Shown in pieces: positions 21,760-33,600 of a stretch of 64,000 bases of DNA (position 1 is its first letter; every line of letters begins with the position of its first letter). Source of the DNA: Lunularia cruciata. Its lineage: Eukaryota > Streptophyta > Marchantiopsida > Lunulariales > Lunulariaceae. The notes under the pieces were generated by a model that saw nothing but the letters and a program-made list of their open reading frames with translations, was not told where the DNA came from and did no database searches. Position numbers and translations under genes: made by a program. The stretch spans positions 15,936,501 through 16,000,500 of the forward strand of contig OX419761.1 in assembly GCA_948567375.1 (NCBI GenBank), in the 5' to 3' direction.

Positions 21760-22439
21760 TTAAGGTTTATTCTTGTTTGGCTTGATGCGGTATTCTCATC
21801 CATCTTATCTCAATCTCAGCGGTTGTACATGGACTATTATATTATTGATGGAATAGTCGTATGTACTCCGGGCACAATTTTAAATGAATGAATATTATAT
21901 ATTTATTATGAGATTACGTGCTAAGATTAAGGTAGTTTGGCCTTGTAGTACCACGTAAATGCGGCTCGTTCCATAGGAAAGGCGCCTTGGCTTTGTCATC
22001 CATCATGCTTGCTTCTTACTTTGGGCCGAGGTTTGTTCGTCACCCTACAAATCAAAGGCTATGAGTCTTCATATGCAGGCATCAATAGTGTATCCGTGTT
22101 CCATCGACAACCCTCACCTTGCATTTGCCAAACATACATTTGGAGAATTCTATCACATCGCAGTTATAGGTTCATATTTTCCTCCTTTATATATTTTTAG
22201 AGTTTCCAGGGTTGATTACTGTACGTAGTGTCTTGTTCTCTATATCTTTGTGCCCCTTTTTTCGGAGTCTTCACCTCTTCTTTTATATTTGTGCTTCTTT
22301 ATGCACTTGTATTCCATGTTACTTTTCTTTTATATTTGTGCTTTTTTGTGTGCTTATGTTCCATTTTTATTTCTCAATGGAGTATTTTATTGAGCCTGTT
22401 AGCCTTTACTTGACAGATGGAATAACTTTGCAGTTTCTA
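21760..22439. other. No gene; weak RLE tail similarity at 21765-21830
   Basis: Around 21765-21830, 'cttgtttggcttgatgcggt' and 'ttctcatccatctt' loosely resemble the RLE element's 3' tail. The rest is T-rich; the two hydrophobic open frames at 22212-22487 come from low-complexity 'ttttatatttgtgctt' repeats and are not supported as genes. Confidence 0.35.
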
Positions 22440-22449
22440 TGTATTCTTA

Positions 22450-23948
22450 GACTCTGCCCTTGCAGAGGATGTTCTCCATGTGGATGACCTTCCATTACTA
22501 GGAGATCCGCAGGTGGCATTTGGTATGCTCTCCTCCAATATTGCTCGTTGACCATCCTACCTCATCCGTGCAATTCCCCCCTCACCGTCCTTCCTACCAT
22601 GTCTAAGAGCATTTGATAGGAGGATTATGGGAGTCTTTGGTGATATTATTGGACCAAGGACATTTGAGTGTGTGATAAGGGATTTGGCTCTGCCGATCTC
22701 ATATGGTGGGTTGGCTTGGTTTCTATAGAGGAGACGGCACCTATAGCATTTTTAGATAGTTGGGCTCTCTTAGCACCCCTACTTTCCTCTCATTTTGTGG
22801 TTGCTAATAAGCCAAATTTGGAGATTTATGTGATAGAGGTGGAGGGGGATCCTTTTCTCTCCAAATGTTATTGCGGTAGATGAAAGATAGTCTATCCTCA
22901 TAGGCACGAGAGGATTTCCCAACTTTTGCTTCATTATCATCAAATTGGACTTGAGGTTTACAGTCTTCCTTGATGGAGCGACAGTGTGAGCATACCCTAC
23001 ATTCTCTCTTAATCGACTCGTCCATTCCTCATGCTACTAGAGCATGTCTTTGCTCTTGCTCCGGCAAGGGTGCAGGCTATTGGATCCTAGCTCGACCGTG
23101 CATTAGGACATTCCAACTCGCACAAGCTTCTTTCTCTATATCAATGAGGATTTGCCTAGGTTCGGTCCACCCAATCTGCATCTTCATCACTCACTTGTGA
23201 GTATGGTTCTACACTAGATGGAACAGTGGTCCACATGACATGGTGTCCTGTTGGAGGATAGAGGATAGCTACCGATGATGCCATTAGAGACATAGTGTTT
23301 GCTATGGCGCAAGAGAGTGGATACTTGGCTTGGAGGGAGTGTTCGTATGCTTTACAAATGACACGTGTCAGGGCAGACTTATACTTGGTCTGAGATGATC
23401 AGGTGATAGTAGTGGATGTCGTTGTTACGGACTTCGCGAGATATAGTTTCAAAGGGAGTGATTATCCATCCCCCTGGATGGGTGGCGAGTGCAGCAGCAG
23501 ATCGCAAGGTCTCCAAGTATAGGGGCATGCATCGAGGTCACCTCTTTGCTCCTTTAGCCTTGGAGTTATATGAAGCGATAAACAAGGCATTTGACACATT
23601 TGTCATGGAGTGTGCGAGAGCTTATCATGTTAGGCGTCAGGGGGTACCACTCTCACTCTCATACTTTGTAGCATATTTTAGACAGCATGTGTCCATTGCT
23701 CTATAGAGGGTAGTGGCTGGTGCAATCCATAGGAGAGCAATCACATTAGGTGATGTTTCTTTGGATGTTCCAATCGTATGTAGACCGTATGACTTGCATA
23801 GCTCAGATATCTTAGGTGCAGTAGGGCAGATTTCTCATATAGACTCTATTGGGGGCTTAGCCCCATGTTACCTTTTTTTTGTCTCTCCCTTGTACAGCTT
23901 GATGGGGTCTTCCCATCCTTTATTTTTCCTGAGCGGTAGCCTTCATTT
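22450..23948 (+). mobile_element. 5'-truncated RLE retrotransposon with 10-bp TSD
   Basis: Begins inside the reverse-transcriptase C terminus ('cttgcagaggatgttctcc') and runs through the finger/endonuclease region to the 3' tail ('ggcttagccccatgttacc', 'cttgatggggtcttcccatc'). It is flanked by the perfect direct repeat TGTATTCTTA at 22440-22449 and 23949-23958. Peptide pieces match the longer copy: 'VEGDPF', 'MERQCEHTLHSLL', 'CSCSGKGAG', 'HPPGWVASAAADRKVSKYRG'. Numerous stops and frameshifts, many of them C-to-T changes relative to the other copy (for example TGA for CGA near 22548). This is classic target-primed reverse transcription with 5' truncation. Confidence 0.92.
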
Positions 23949-23958
23949 TGTATTCTTA

Positions 23959-25265
23959 AAAATGGACTTTAAAAGGATTTCTCGCACGCTTGTATGGACA
24001 GTAATTTTAGGACTTGTTGTATCGAAGGAATGTCATCGACCTGTCGTATCAAAGGAATGTCATCCATCAGTCAACTTAGAACATCACCAGCTTGTAATCT
24101 AGCTTTCACGTTTACGTCATCCCAACAACGCCCACTAGTATTAACCACCATGCATGATGCACACGGCAAAAATGATCCTCTTAACATATATCGTCCCCTT
24201 CCCCACCCTTTGTCCTTGTCCCAAAAAGGCAAGTATTCGACCCTGACTACATTGCGCACTAAATCAGCCTGGCTTCGTTTGCAAATCAATCCATTTCCAC
24301 ATGTTTATGATAAATTTAATTACATTTTCTTTGATATCTAATTATATTATGCTAGAATTCCATGTTGAACTAATGGCGTCTTCAGATCCATATGTTGTGA
24401 TATTTACTAAGAGAGAAAAAAGTAATACATTTAAACAAGTTAAGTCTCAAATCAAAGTTCTGTAGGAATTCGATTTAAACGTAATAACTGATTTCTTCTT
24501 CAAGTTGCATAAGCGCCGGAAAGATATAAACCTGAATTCATAAAGTTGTAAAAACATTTGCACAACTTTGTGGTTGGATTCTCTCTACTGGATTGTGTCA
24601 AGCGTTTTCATGAATTACTTTTATTCTAATACACTCATAGGCAAGTCAAAAGATATTATGCTGTGCTTCCCTTCCTGAACTTACATGCCTAAATCTACAT
24701 CCTTGTCACCTCCGTTCTCTTCTCACCATCCGGTCTTTTTTCTCGATATGCTGACTACATACATGTACAGTGGTTGGCTTATGTTAAAGTCTAGTGTATT
24801 TTTTTGTGCTGTTTGATTCAAGGGTGCAAATTACCAGTAGTTTCTTGTATTGCTCCCCCTTCTCTTCTACGTCCCATTTGTTCCTCTCGTTCCTCAGTTT
24901 CTCATCTATGTCAACTGCTCCTGTCCCCTTCGCTGCTTGCAGGTGTTGAGCTCCGAGTAGTTATGGATGTTTTAGGCTGGGAATTCAGCTTTTAAGCTTG
25001 CTTCTCCCGTTCTTCTTCTTTCTTTTACCCTCTGGCTACCCATGTTTTAGCACTATTTGCACTACTATAGAGGTCTTGGGCCCCGGCCCATTAGTAAAAG
25101 GTACTTTAGGAAAATGTTATTAAACATCTTAAATCTACTCTAGCCGTTATATTGATCTTCACCGCTATAAAGCTCTTGCGGCTCCGTCCTCTTCACAAGT
25201 TCAAAAGAATAAGTTCTGAATGTCTTAAATGTCCTGTCCAATCATCTCTAGGGATTCTTTGGGTG
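23959..25265. other. No gene seen; short tandem pair
   Basis: A 27-bp unit ('gtatcgaaggaatgtcatc' plus eight bases) occurs twice at 24019-24072. Otherwise there are only short open frames with no recognisable motif. Confidence 0.45.
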
Positions 25266-25535
25266 GTTTATGTTGGAGCTGTTTCCCAGATTGAGCAAGG
25301 CGTACACCAAACATTATAGGAAGGTCCTAGAGGGCCAACTCCGACATGCCCATCACCATCAGACTATGTTGTCCAGCAAGCTCTTGAAGTCCGGAGGCTT
25401 GACTCTGGCGCGCCAAAGAGGCATTGAAAGAGGCGCTGAACCAGATCAAGAGGGAAGCCCAGGGGGAAGTGCTTTCCGACGGCAGCCCGCAGGGGCCTCC
25501 GGAATCCGGCTGGCTAACCCTAGGTACCAAGAGGC
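25266..25535 (+). pseudogene. Exon fragment of an unrecognised host gene
   Basis: Locally GC-richer and protein-like in two consecutive frames: 'DYVVQQALEVRRLDSGAPK' near 25363, then after a frameshift 'EALKEALNQIKREAQGEVL' near 25420 and 'PPESGWLTLGTKRRQVL', ending at TAG 25532. A TAG lies in the upstream frame near 25318. The composition stands out from the AT-rich surroundings. The family is not recognised. It could be a terminal exon of a nuclear gene copied or left behind here. Confidence 0.45.
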
Positions 25536-26525
25536 GCCAGGTACTATAGGCGCGGAATGCAAGTCCGCCCAAAAAGTGCCTAGAATAACCATTTCTACAA
25601 GTTGAGAACCATTAATACACATTAAGCATTTGCAAATCATCGGAGACACACAAGTTGAGACACAGTAAGCATGTGCAAATCATCGGTAATGAAGAAAGTT
25701 CCTAATGTAATGTCATGAAGGAAGACCTTCAGCTGACTAAATCCTAAATGTGGTCAAATCATTAGTATGAACGTTTGTAATCGATGGGGGCGAACAAATC
25801 GAATTCTTCTTCATTAACTATCAATAATTTGCCTTCTCGAAAATATATCATTAATTTTTATGTCTGCTTAAAACATAATTCATAATTCACCTTCATTTTA
25901 GGGCGTAAAGTATCAAAGCACTGAACTGAATACTTATGAGTTGTTTCACATTCGCATTTTCCTCTCGTTCTCAAGTGATCTCCGATCAAATTAGACACTA
26001 TTACAAGTCTTTCTCCAGTGAGAAAATTTATGGAGAATGTTGCTATACATGCATGCAGCTTCTTTCGTTGTTTTATATGAATTTTGCTACGCTTTGATAA
26101 ACTTTTAAACTTGCACATTACATTGAATAGGCAGTTGTTGGTATATCTTCTATTTTGCAGATACATTTAGATTTCTACCTTGTAAGATTTTTGCGATGAT
26201 TGATAGATATATATCCACTAGTTGTAAAGGTATCAACCAAAACCTTATTCAAAGATATATTAAATTTATCTTACTTATGAAATTATGAAAAATCTACATG
26301 TAATTTATGCTCGTTACGAATATAAAGTTATCCTTGCTAGTAAACATTCCATAGTTATTTGGCACGTAAGGTAGCATGAGATTGAATGTTTTGTAAACAT
26401 ACAAATGAAAATAAAGCCAGACAATCTAAACCTTGAGTCCAATTTAGAGTGTGTACAGTATAAAGTTTTCTCAATCTTTGTACCCCATGAAGTAGTATGG
26501 TGAGAAAGGCTACTTTCTCACCATT
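25536..26525. other. No gene; short direct repeat
   Basis: A segment ending 'gcaaatcatcgg' is repeated at about 25603-25645 and 25652-25690, each starting 'ttgaga'. The rest is AT-rich with scattered stops. Confidence 0.45.
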
Positions 26526-27735
26526 AGTACAATATGAAGTCAACCTCCACAGTTAATGCATCAAACGGCAAATTCTCATTCATAGCTTCATATAGAGGAG
26601 CTTAAGTTTAGTATACTCTGCGATCAATCTCCTCGGAATAAATCCCATATCGTAGAGGCTGCGCTCATCGATCGCCTTGAACGGATACGCCGCAGTGCAA
26701 GTAGATCCCATAGATATCAGTTCTTTCTTCTCGAATTCTCAAGACAATCACAGTCTCTGCAGGAGTGTATCATGTTAAGGGAACTTTATTAGTGCAATAA
26801 TGGGTGACTGGTCGTATTCCATTAGAGCTTGGTGCAATGATGGAAGTGAGAGTCCTCAAGTTAGCTCAGAATGTGCTTTACGGCAATAGGCCCGTCTCAT
26901 TGAGCATATGCTCTGGCTAACATCAGCTTGATTTGAGCGTTAACAACTTGACAACAGAGATACCGTTGAAGCTAGGGGAATTGGCAGACTTGCAATTGTT
27001 ATGGTTGCATAACGATTCACTTATTGGTCCTATGCCCGTCCCATGGAGCAAATGCTCACGTTTACAGCAGCATGACTTGAGTGTAAACCATTCACAGGAG
27101 AGATACTGACGGAGATGGGGAAATTAGGCGATGTTATTTGTGACACCCTAAGTACAGGAGGAATACCGACAGAGCTTCAAAGACTTGAAAAACTTGCAGA
27201 GTTTACTCTTGTATGACAATCCACTTGCGGGTGCCATTCCGTCTCATTGAGCAAACGCTTACTATAACAGCAACTTGATTTGAGCTTCAACAGCTCGATT
27301 GGACAAATGCCGGCAGAGCTAGGAGCATTGGAGTTTAAGCAGTTGTCCTTATGGGGAGTAAACTTACCGGCGCTATTCGTGCATCACTCAGCATATGCTC
27401 GACGTTACAGCACCTTCCGCTGACAGTAGACTATTTGACAGAAAGATCTGAGCTGAGCTAAGAGAGTTGCGGAATTTGCAATTTTACGCTTGTATAAGAA
27501 TTAACTCACCGGCATTATTCGTGTCACACTGAGCAAAACCTCACGCTTAGAGCAGCTTGATTTAATATTAACAGCTTGACAGGCTATAAACCGGTTGAGC
27601 TAGGAGCGTTGAGAGAGTTGCAGCCCTTTTACAATTAGTCTTTGTGGGTGTATTAGTCTCAACACAAAACACTATGAATCGTGAGTGATATTAAGGTGCA
27701 ATGCCGGTTGAATGTAATTTATGAGATTGACTACA
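26526..27735 (+). pseudogene. LRR receptor pseudogene, copy 2 (duplicate of 1340-2520)
   Basis: Nearly collinear with the first pseudogene, starting at 'acaatatgaagtcaacctcc' and sharing 'gatcgccttgaacggatacg', 'gactggtcgtattccatt', 'ttacggcaatag' and 'gctaggggaattggcaga'. It encodes the same LRR motif series ('LDLSVNNLTTEIPLKLGEL' pattern near 26930). Each copy has private indels and stops, so both decayed after duplication. The copy ends abruptly in the inverted repeat at 27736-27915. There is no transmembrane or kinase part. Confidence 0.85.
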
Positions 27736-27915
27736 TGAAGTAGACATGAATCAAAATAAAAATAAGCCTCAAAACCTTGTCCAACATAATACGAGTATTC
27801 TCTCTCAACTTTAGACTATTGTTTGATAGCACTGGTCTAAAGTTGAAAGAGAATACTCATATTATGTTGGACAAAGTTTTGAGGCTTATTCTTATTTTGA
27901 TTCATGTCTACTTCA
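27736..27915. repeat. Inverted repeat: 81-bp arms, 18-nt loop
   Basis: Arms 27736-27816 and 27835-27915 are reverse complements with four mismatches, all transitions. The left arm is the normal continuation of the LRR copy (compare 2533-2615). The right arm is its inversion. Beyond the right arm begins retrotransposon F. So the duplicated receptor segment ends in a fold-back junction. Confidence 0.93.
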
Positions 27916-27984
27916 CTTGTGAACCATAACACAATTGGTGCTAAGGAGAGAGATAGTGTTCTTCAATGAGCTAGGCAGTTTAGA

Positions 27985-28299
27985 TTGGAAGGTAGACATC
28001 TTCTTTGTGTATGGGAGTATGGTAGAATGCAAGTAATACCACTTCCATCCCATAGACATTTTGGAGCTAGGACATTTTGGTGTAAAGCATACATATAGTT
28101 TACTCCAAAGTCATTATTGGTGGTACAATATGTTGATTGATGTCTGGCAACTTTTTGCTAGAGATGTGATTTATGACCTAGTTAGAGTATCATTTAATAT
28201 TCTCATGCCACAATTACATCCATTACCTATCATGGGATTGGGTTACCATTAGAATTTTGGACTTTATTGGACCTTTATCATTGATTGTGAGATATCATC
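27985..28299 (+). pseudogene. Element F integrase, zinc-binding (H2C2) region
   Basis: 'LGHFGVKHTYSLLQSHYWWY' near 28062, then 'VRVSFNILMPQLHPLPIMGL' near 28180, is the H2C2 domain and following linker of a Ty3/gypsy integrase. The two cysteines are disrupted near 28155. The frame stops just before the G insertion at 28300. Confidence 0.8.
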
Positions 28300-28687
28300 T
28301 ATAACAATATGAAGTTTAGCATTGAAGTTAGTTAGTGCTAACAAAGTAGAAAATGTGCCAAATTAACCTAAAATATTCTAGAAGTATTTGGGAAGTTTCT
28401 CAACTAGTTTAGCTAGCACTCCAAGTAGTTAGCTTCTAGAAGCTTCCAACTAGCTTAGCTTGTATGCCAAATAGACAATTTCTAGAAAGAAGCTTCCCAA
28501 TTAACTTGGCTTGCACTCCAAGAAAACAATTCAAGGAAGCTTCATGAGAAACTTCTCAAGAACCTTTTATGTTCTTTATAAATACCAAAGCCAAAGCTCA
28601 TACTAAGTATTTGGAATTTCAAACACTCAAGTGTCCCAATGTGATCTTCCATTTTCCTATTTCTCTCCTTGGTCTTTATCTTTTACA
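28300..28687 (+). repeat. 5' LTR of G
   Basis: Starts TATAACAATATG (mutated from TGTAACA), ends TTTTACA. Contains the TATA-like 'ctttataaataccaaagcc' and remnants of the heat-shock-type arrays ('attctagaag'). Confidence 0.88.
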
Positions 28688-28803
28688 TTTGTATTAGAGC
28701 ATGAATGGGATGGATGGAATTTATAGACCACCAAATCCATTTTCACCAAACCATTGAGATTTTCATGTTTGAATGATACCTAAACATCATTTTGCACAAT
28801 TCA

Positions 28804-30602
28804 TGTAAAAGACGGAGATCAAGGAAAGAAATAGGAGAATTGAACATCATATTGGGACACTTGAGTGTGGGGAAACTCCAAATGCCTACCATGACTTTGG
28901 TATTTATGGGGAGCATACAAGACTCTTGAGAAGTTTCTCAAGAAGCTTCCTTGAGCCGCTTTCTTGGAGTGCAAGCCAAGTTAACCAAGTAACTTCTCAA
29001 GAGGCTTCTTTATGGAAGTCGCGTACTTGGTAGTTCTTGTGTAAGCTAAGCTAGTTGGAAGTTTCTATAAGCTACCTACTTGGGGTGCAACCTAAGCTAG
29101 CCAAGAAGTTTCCTCAATAATTTTGGTATATTCTATATTAATTTGGCATATTAACTATTTTGTTAGCCTTAACTAAATTTGTCACTAAACTCTATATTTT
29201 TATATATTCCCCTATTGCTAATTGGTGATGTCCTTGTCGCCATTGAAGCTTTAAACTCTTGGATGGTTGTTTGTGCATTCTAGAGATGAGAAGGAGATTC
29301 CCATGTGTAATCATGAAGGGGATACCCTTTCCAATGGACTCTGTATTCCGTATGTTGTCGACAGTCTCGTTGAATGTTGCAATGTGCAAGGATACAATCA
29401 ACTTTGTACTCCTCAAAATCATTCATAGAGACAAGAGGTTGGACATGAGAGGAAAAAGAAGGTGGGTTAGGAATAAAGAATTTCAACTTGGAAATGTAAA
29501 AGATAGAGTGGATGCACATATGATAAGGCAAGGCAAGTTGATAAGCAACAAGAGAGATGATTTGGGTGACATCAAAAGGTCCTATCTAATTAGGGGCAAG
29601 TTTACAAAATTGGGTATCAAGTGGGAGGGGTGGGTTACTAGAGGAGACCATAACCTTATCACGGACTTGAAAAGTGAGATCACGACAATGGTCATCCACA
29701 TATTGTTTCTTTTCATTCTAAGCAACAAGGAGATGAGATTTGGCTTGTTGGAGGGATTGAGATATGGTGGTCAAGAAGGTGGAAGTATGAGGGACATGAG
29801 ATGGAGGAGGAGCAAGAAGAGAATATGGAACAAGTGGATCTTGGCCAAAATTGAGGAAGAAAAGAGAAAATCCGGTGCTTGCATGTTTGGAATTATTATA
29901 TGCAAACTCCATAGTTGTAAGACATTCACCCCAATTGGTATGGTGGATGTTGACAAAGGCACAAAGTATGTCCTCCAAGGTGCAATTTTCACATTCAGTT
30001 TATCCATTGGTTTGAGAATGATATGCAGTGGACAAAGTAAGCTTGGAGCCAAGTACCTAGAAGAGTATTTGCTAAAATTTCCTAGTGAATCGAGGATCAC
30101 GATTGGAGATGAGTACACAAGGCATCCCATGATGCTTGAAGATAGTGTTGAAGTACATCTACACCAATGTTGGAGCATCCATGGTATCAAAGGTTGGTGC
30201 AAAATGGATTTACTTACTAGGCTTATCCACAAACACCATGATAACTATACGACCTTGCTTTGTCTTGGGCAAGGACATGATGAGATCCAAGCTCACGTGT
30301 TCCACTGAGCATATGGAATGGGGAGTGGTTGAAGGAGTCCACTCAGTTTCCATTCATCTTGAAGATTGGTAGCTTCAAAATAACATTCGTAGTCAAACAC
30401 AAAATTCTTCACTACACTTGGGAGATCCTTGCCTTCAAAAACCTTGGGTTTTGGAAATTGAATTTGGTCTTTTTCTTCTTGAACTAGTACTCTCTCAATG
30501 TATTCTTATCATCAATGTATTCTTATCATTGATGTGATCATCAACAATGGAGTAAGGTGCTCAATTTGTTGTTGCAAAATAATGATAACCTTGGGCATAA
30601 CA
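28804..30602 (-). mobile_element. Chromovirus H, internally deleted, nested in G
   Basis: Its LTR (28804-29204) starts 'tgtaaaagac' on the plus strand. Minus-strand chromodomain/integrase sequence follows to about 30350, then the sequence jumps to gag near 30356 ('cttgaagattggtagcttc'), so about 3 kb of protease/RT is missing. The other LTR is absent: minus-strand gag start runs directly into plus-strand gag start of G near 30602. Expected target duplication ATTCA is seen only on the left (28799-28803). The 349-residue plus-strand frame here is antisense to integrase. Confidence 0.8.
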
Positions 30603-33600
30603 ATGATAATCTCAAGTCTACATGCAACAAAAAATCAAGCACTTTACTCAATTGTTGGATGAACAAGATCATCGACAACAAGAGCATGTAGAGAGAGTAC
30701 CAATTTGAGAAGTAGAAGACCAAATCTAATGTCCAAAATCCAAAGTTTTCAAAGGCAAGAATCTCCTAGGTGTAGTGGAGAATTTTATGTTTGACTGCAA
30801 ATGTTGTTTTGAAGCTATTTATCTTCAAGATAAACAAAAATAGATTCTCTTGGTTTCTAGCCAATTGGATGGAGTAGCAAACCTATGGTGGCGATTTTGA
30901 GTGGAGTGAGCTAAATGGCAAATTGAACGGTAGATTGTTACACCAATCTTGACATGGGCAAAATTCAAGAGTGCAACAATTGATTGATTCTAAGCTATAA
31001 ATGCCACACGAGCTGCATGAGATAGATTGGGAGAGTTAAAGAAAATTGCCTCTATAAGAAGTTACATCATATAATTCCAAAACACCATCATGCAAATTCT
31101 AGATATATTGGAAGGTGAAACTTTGGATCAATTTGTGAGGGCTTGAAGTCAAAAACCAAATTAGAGGAAACTATGCAAGAGCCACAACACTTGGAAGAAG
31201 CCATGTGGTTGGCCAAGCACTTTGATTCCTTGGTTGTAACAACTTGGTCTCGGTCTCAACCTCCACAAAATCTACCAATACACTACACACGGGTGGAGGA
31301 GCCGGCACCAATGGAGATTGATGCCATTCAATGGAGATCACTTGGCACTACAAATAGAGAAAAACTATGCCAAAATGGTGGTTGTTTTTATTATTGTCAA
31401 ATTGGACATCATATCTCTGAATTTCCACTCAAGAATGGCGACATCAACGCCTAGATGGAGTTTGTAGAGCAAAATGATCAAAGAAATGAGGAATCCCAAT
31501 AGGAGATTTTGAGTCACCTATTGAGAACTTGATTAGTTCCAATGGGATCAAAGGCTCGACCTATGCAAGTTCTCTTCACTTGCAAGGAATTATATTTGAT
31601 TGTGGTTGTAGAATTTTGATTGATTTTAGAAGTTTAAAAAATTGCTTGTCCATGCAATTAGCAAAGCAATTACGTATTGCTATCAAGCCAGTAATTGAAA
31701 GTACATTGATGATGGTGGATGGTAGAAAGGGTTCTATATTTTGTACCTTGCATCTTTTTACATTCAAGAATTGGAAAAGAGCATTTGGAGTATATAAGGT
31801 TTGTAGTGGCACCTCAAAACTATGACATCATTCTAGGTTTACCTTGGCTTGAATGTCATAGGGTTCAATTTGATTGGAATCGATGATAAATTCAAGTACA
31901 ACACCAAGGTATAAATTTCCAATTAGGTTATCAAGCACCTTTGAGTAAGACACTTAAGAATAGTTAATCCCAAGATGGGAAGTTTGTCAAGAAGGCAACC
32001 ATAGAGCAAGCTTTGGAGGAAGATGAGTCCCAAGATGGGAAATTTGACAATGAAGTAGCCATAGAGCAAGCTTTGGAGGAAGATGAGTCCCAAGATGGGA
32101 AATTTGTTAGTGAAGCAATCATAGAGCAAGCTTTGGAGGAAGATAAGTTTATGGTTTCAATGTGGATCAAGTTGATTGTGCACGAAGGATCTAAGGAAGG
32201 TCAAAAACCTCATCAAGCAATGGTTGATCAAATAGTCTAAGAATTTTCAGATGTGTTTCCAAATGATCTGCCAAAGAGGTTACCCTCCGATTGGGGTATG
32301 CCCTTCAAGATTGAATTATTGCCATAGAGTACTCCAATGAGTAGACCAATCTATCGGCTCTCACCAAAGGAGTTGGAGGAGTTGCAAATAACGCTTATGG
32401 AGTTGTTGAAGAAGGATTTCATACAACATAATACATCTCTTTGGGGAGCACCAGTACTATTCATTCCAAAGAAGGATTCAGGACTTTGTTTTTATATTGA
32501 TTACCATGGGCTCAATAAAAAATGGTGAAAAATGCATATCCCTTGCCTCAAATTGATGACTTGCTTGATCAATTGAGTGAAGGCATGATACTTTTCCAAG
32601 TTGGATCTTTGTAGTTTCTCTTGGAAAATCCCCATTGATAGGGATTGCTTGTGTGCTACGTGCAAAAGACTATCTTTTGCACAAGGTATATGCATTTTGA
32701 ATAAAGAGTTTTACCTTTTGGACTCACTAATGCTCCAATAGTCTTCATGGATCAAATGCATTGAGTGTGGGATGGACTATTGGATTGAAACGTGGTGGTG
32801 TTTATGGATGATATTTTGAGTTATAGCAAGATAGAGGTAGAACATGCAAATCACATGTGAGAAGTCCTAAGATGACTATGACAATAGAAGTATTATTCCA
32901 AGAAGTCAAAGTGTACCTTTTTGCAGAAGGAAGTTAGCTTCTTGGGTCACAAGATCTCATTGGAGGAGATCAAGATGGAAGAGGAGAAAATCAAGGCCAT
33001 TATTGATTGGCTTACTCTAAATGATGCTACAAAAGTATGTGCATTTAATAGATTGGCCAATTTTTACCAACGGTTCATCCATTATTATGCTCATGTAACT
33101 ACACCATTGGCCAATCTCTTGGGGAAGAACTCAAGCTTTTAGTGGACCAACAAGCATGAAAAAGCATTCCACAAGCTAAAACATATAGTATCTTCAAGAC
33201 CCATTCTTCAAACACATGATCCTCAACTACCTTGTGTGGTTGATTTTGATGCTTCTAACTTTGCAATTAGAGCCATGTTGCAATAGGAATTCCTAAATGG
33301 ATTACATGCCATTACCTTTGTGTCTCATAGACTAAATACAGCCAAAGGAATTACTCTACTTGAGATCAAGAACAACTAGCAATGGTATATGCAACCAAGG
33401 TATGCAGGCATTATCTCTTGGAGAAACAAGTGATCATGCAAAATGATCATAAACTTTTGTTGTAGATATTACACTTAGAACACATGAAGAGTCAACATCA
33501 TTGATAAGAGGAACAACTATAACTGTTTGATATCAAACCTAAATACAAACTCCATCAGTTCCATATCATCCTCAATACCATATCATGATGACTTGATTTG

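Noticed and set aside
22212-22487. Hydrophobic Phe/Leu-rich frame resembling a membrane protein
   Set aside because: Low-complexity repeats of 'ttttatatttgtgctt' produce it in two frames at once.
29259-30308. A 349-codon plus-strand open frame
   Set aside because: It is antisense to the integrase/chromodomain region of element H on the minus strand; the same antisense frame appears at 45460-45939 opposite the integrase of B.
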